From NCBI GenBank assembly GCA_029942265.1, contig JAOZTO010000142.1, positions 1-6,630 on the forward strand: 6,630 nt of DNA, given 5' to 3'. This DNA comes from Desulfocapsa sp. Lineage in GTDB: Bacteria > Desulfobacterota > Desulfobulbia > Desulfobulbales > Desulfocapsaceae. The position numbers were made by a program, and so were the translations under genes. The notes beneath the pieces were generated by a model that did no database searches, was not told the origin of the DNA, and saw only the letters and a list, made by a program, of their open reading frames with translations. Positions 4,725-6,630 of this stretch are shown here, piece by piece (within the stretch, counting starts at the first letter, position 1; the number at the start of each line of letters is the position of its first letter).

Positions 4725-6630
4725 ATGAATGATAAACAAGACCCAGTATTAGTTTGTAAAGATTTATGTATTTCATATTATACACGAGCCGGAGAAATAC
4801 CAGCCGTAGTTGATTTTTCTCTGACGGTTAAACCTGGTGAAACCATCGGTATTGTCGGGGAATCAGGTTGTGGTAAATCCACGGTTGCCATGGCCATTAT
4901 GCAATACATGGGTGCTAACGGCGGCATCAAAAGCGGCTCCATAACCTTTAATGGCCGTGATCTAACCACGTTGAGCCAGAATGAACTTCGCAGCATTCGG
5001 GGTTCAGAAATATCGATGATCTATCAGGAGCCTTTTGCCTCTCTAAATCCTAGTCTTAAAATCAGCACTCAACTTATGGAAGTGCCTTTGGCCCATGAGA
5101 AGATTTCCAAAAAAGAAGCACGCAAGAGATCATTACAAATACTAAAGGATGTCAAACTGCCAGATCCTGAACGGGTAATGGAATCGTATCCCCATCAGTT
5201 ATCCGGTGGACAGCAACAACGGGTTGTCATTGCCATGGGACTTTTGTCTAATCCCTCTTTATTACTACTAGATGAACCCACCACTGCCTTGGATGTCACC
5301 GTGGAGGCCGGTATTGTAAAATTGATTGCAGATATAAGTAATAAATTCGGCACATCTCAGATTTATATCTCACACAATCTGGGGTTGATTTTGGAAACCT
5401 GCGATAGGGTCTTTGTGATGTATTCCGGAGAAGTAGTAGAGGAAGGCACCATAAAATCTCTTTTTACCTGGCCGAAACATCCCTATACCCACGGCCTTTT
5501 TTCCTGTATCCCCCTGCCAACTGCAGATAAAAATGCTGCGCCTCTGAAACCGATCCGAGGGCAGTTGCCCCTGCCGTTTGAACGGCCAAAAGGATGCTAT
5601 TTTGGCCCCAGATGTGATCATTTTAAAAAAGGTTTGTGTGATAAAAAACATTTTAAAATGGAGAATGTTGATGGCGGCATGTCAGATCATCGTGTCCGCT
5701 GCTTACGGTATAAAGAGATTGATCATGAAAATGCGATAGTCCGCAAAAAGGCTAAGGAATCACTTAAAACCGGTAAAAGGGTTCTTAATGTGGATGGCAT
5801 GAAAAAATACTATGAGATAAAAGACAACTCATTAATGGCTTTGATTACTGGTAAAAAAGTTAGTTATGTCAAAGCAAATGAAGAGCTGAATTTTACGGCC
5901 CATGAGAGTGAAACCGTTGCAATTGTCGGTGAATCCGGGTGTGGTAAATCCACCTTTGCTAAAGTTCTTATGGGACTTGAGACCGGAACCGAAGGAGAGA
6001 TACGACATAATGGAAAAGATATTTCAAATATAGACGTTAGGGATCGTTCTACAAAACAGATCCGTTCTCTGCAAATGGTGTTTCAAAATCCATTTGATAC
6101 CTTGAACCCCAGCCATACCATTGGAGGACAGCTATCACGTGTTATCAAACAATTTGGTATTGAAACCGATAAAAAGAAAATTTTTGATCATGTAATGACC
6201 TTGCTGGATACAGTCAAACTGCCAAGAGATTTTTATTTTAGAAAACCCCGGCAGTTGTCCGGTGGCCAGAAGCAACGCATTGGTATTGCTAGGGCATTTG
6301 CGGGAAATCCCAGCATTGTTATTGCAGATGAGCCGGTTTCCGCTTTGGACGTATCTGTAGCAGCTGCTGTGACAGAGCTTTTGATGAATATCCAGCGTAA
6401 GCATAAAACAACCCTGTTGTTTATCAGCCATGATCTAAGCGTTGTCCGGTATCTGGCGGATCGTGTTGTTGTCATGTATCTGGGACAGATCCTTGAAAGA
6501 GGATCCACAGAAGAAATTTTTGCACCCCCTTATCATCCCTATACAGAGGCGCTGTTATCCGCTGTTCCCATTGCGGATCCGGAAATAACCAAACGTAAAA
6601 TTGTTCTGGAAGGAAACCTGCCCAGTGCAA
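4725..6630 (+). CDS. Fused DppD-DppF dual ATP-binding protein of the importer (3' end outside the window)
   Basis: One open frame runs for 635 codons from ATG 4725 to the window edge and contains two complete ATPase domains, so it should power the importer as an internally paired ATPase. Domain 1: Walker A GESGCGKST (45-53), Q-loop Q101, signature LSGGQQQR (159-166), Walker B ending D183-E184, H-loop H217, then a C-terminal oligopeptide/dipeptide extension with HPYT. A linker with four cysteines (C291, C297, C305, C326) follows. Domain 2: Walker A 402-410, Q454, signature LSGGQKQR (511-518), D535-E536, H569, then HPYTEALLSAVP. The sequence stops at GNLPSA, just before where a second cysteine cluster normally lies, so perhaps 40-70 residues are missing. 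Both catalytic glutamates and histidines are present, so both sites look active. AAAGG at 4711-4715 overlaps the preceding stop codon, suggesting translational coupling. In most bacteria these are two separate proteins of about 320-330 residues. Confidence 0.94.
   Translation, partial: MNDKQDPVLVCKDLCISYYTRAGEIPAVVDFSLTVKPGETIGIVGESGCGKSTVAMAIMQYMGANGGIKSGSITFNGRDLTTLSQNELRSIRGSEISMIYQEPFASLNPSLKISTQLMEVPLAHEKISKKEARKRSLQILKDVKLPDPERVMESYPHQLSGGQQQRVVIAMGLLSNPSLLLLDEPTTALDVTVEAGIVKLIADISNKFGTSQIYISHNLGLILETCDRVFVMYSGEVVEEGTIKSLFTWPKHPYTHGLFSCIPLPTADKNAAPLKPIRGQLPLPFERPKGCYFGPRCDHFKKGLCDKKHFKMENVDGGMSDHRVRCLRYKEIDHENAIVRKKAKESLKTGKRVLNVDGMKKYYEIKDNSLMALITGKKVSYVKANEELNFTAHESETVAIVGESGCGKSTFAKVLMGLETGTEGEIRHNGKDISNIDVRDRSTKQIRSLQMVFQNPFDTLNPSHTIGGQLSRVIKQFGIETDKKKIFDHVMTLLDTVKLPRDFYFRKPRQLSGGQKQRIGIARAFAGNPSIVIADEPVSALDVSVAAAVTELLMNIQRKHKTTLLFISHDLSVVRYLADRVVVMYLGQILERGSTEEIFAPPYHPYTEALLSAVPIADPEITKRKIVLEGNLPSA

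Noticed and set aside
4725..5750. Two separate ATPase genes with a frameshift or hidden stop between them
   Set aside because: The frame was followed codon by codon through the linker and second domain with no stop. There is no ribosome binding site plus start at the domain junction strong enough to suggest a separate gene.
1..6630. Mobile element, CRISPR array, tRNA or defence system
   Set aside because: No terminal repeats, spaced direct repeats, transposase or tRNA-like cloverleaf was found; all long coding frames belong to the methyl-transfer and ABC importer genes.

Overview
The window is a compact, all-plus-strand stretch of what looks like one operon or a closely linked gene cluster. 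It carries the last 28 codons of an upstream gene (probably an MttB/COG5598-type methyltransferase), a complete methyltransferase-associated corrinoid (B12) protein, and then a family-5 (Dpp/Opp-type) ABC importer. The importer comprises a Tat-exported substrate-binding protein, two permeases, and one ATPase polypeptide that fuses the DppD-like and DppF-like halves and runs off the right end. No RNA gene, mobile element or CRISPR array is visible.

The organism is most likely a Gram-negative anaerobe that uses methylated amines. The binding protein has a twin-arginine signal with an AxA-type cleavage site and no lipobox cysteine, so it should be free in a periplasm. The corrinoid protein belongs to the anaerobic methylotrophy/demethylation family. 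DNA is moderately AT-leaning and ribosome binding sites are strong AGGAG types. A sulfate-reducing desulfobacterium would fit, but that assignment is inference from gene content, not proof.

Layout: 1-87 partial upstream CDS; 88-165 gap with an inverted repeat; 166-798 corrinoid protein; 799-929 gap with a possible small upstream ORF; 930-2636 binding protein; 2637-2713 gap with a perfect 11-bp hairpin; 2714-3649 permease 1; 3650-3817 unusually long gap between the permeases with small hairpins; 3818-4711 permease 2; 4725-6630 fused dual ATPase, incomplete at the 3' end.

Proposed joint role (inference): the importer brings in a methylated compound, for example a betaine or other quaternary amine. 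The MttB-like protein would move a methyl group from it to the cobalt of the corrinoid protein, for later transfer towards tetrahydrofolate or another acceptor. The transporter family alone would be called 'dipeptide/oligopeptide', but the neighbourhood argues against taking that label literally.
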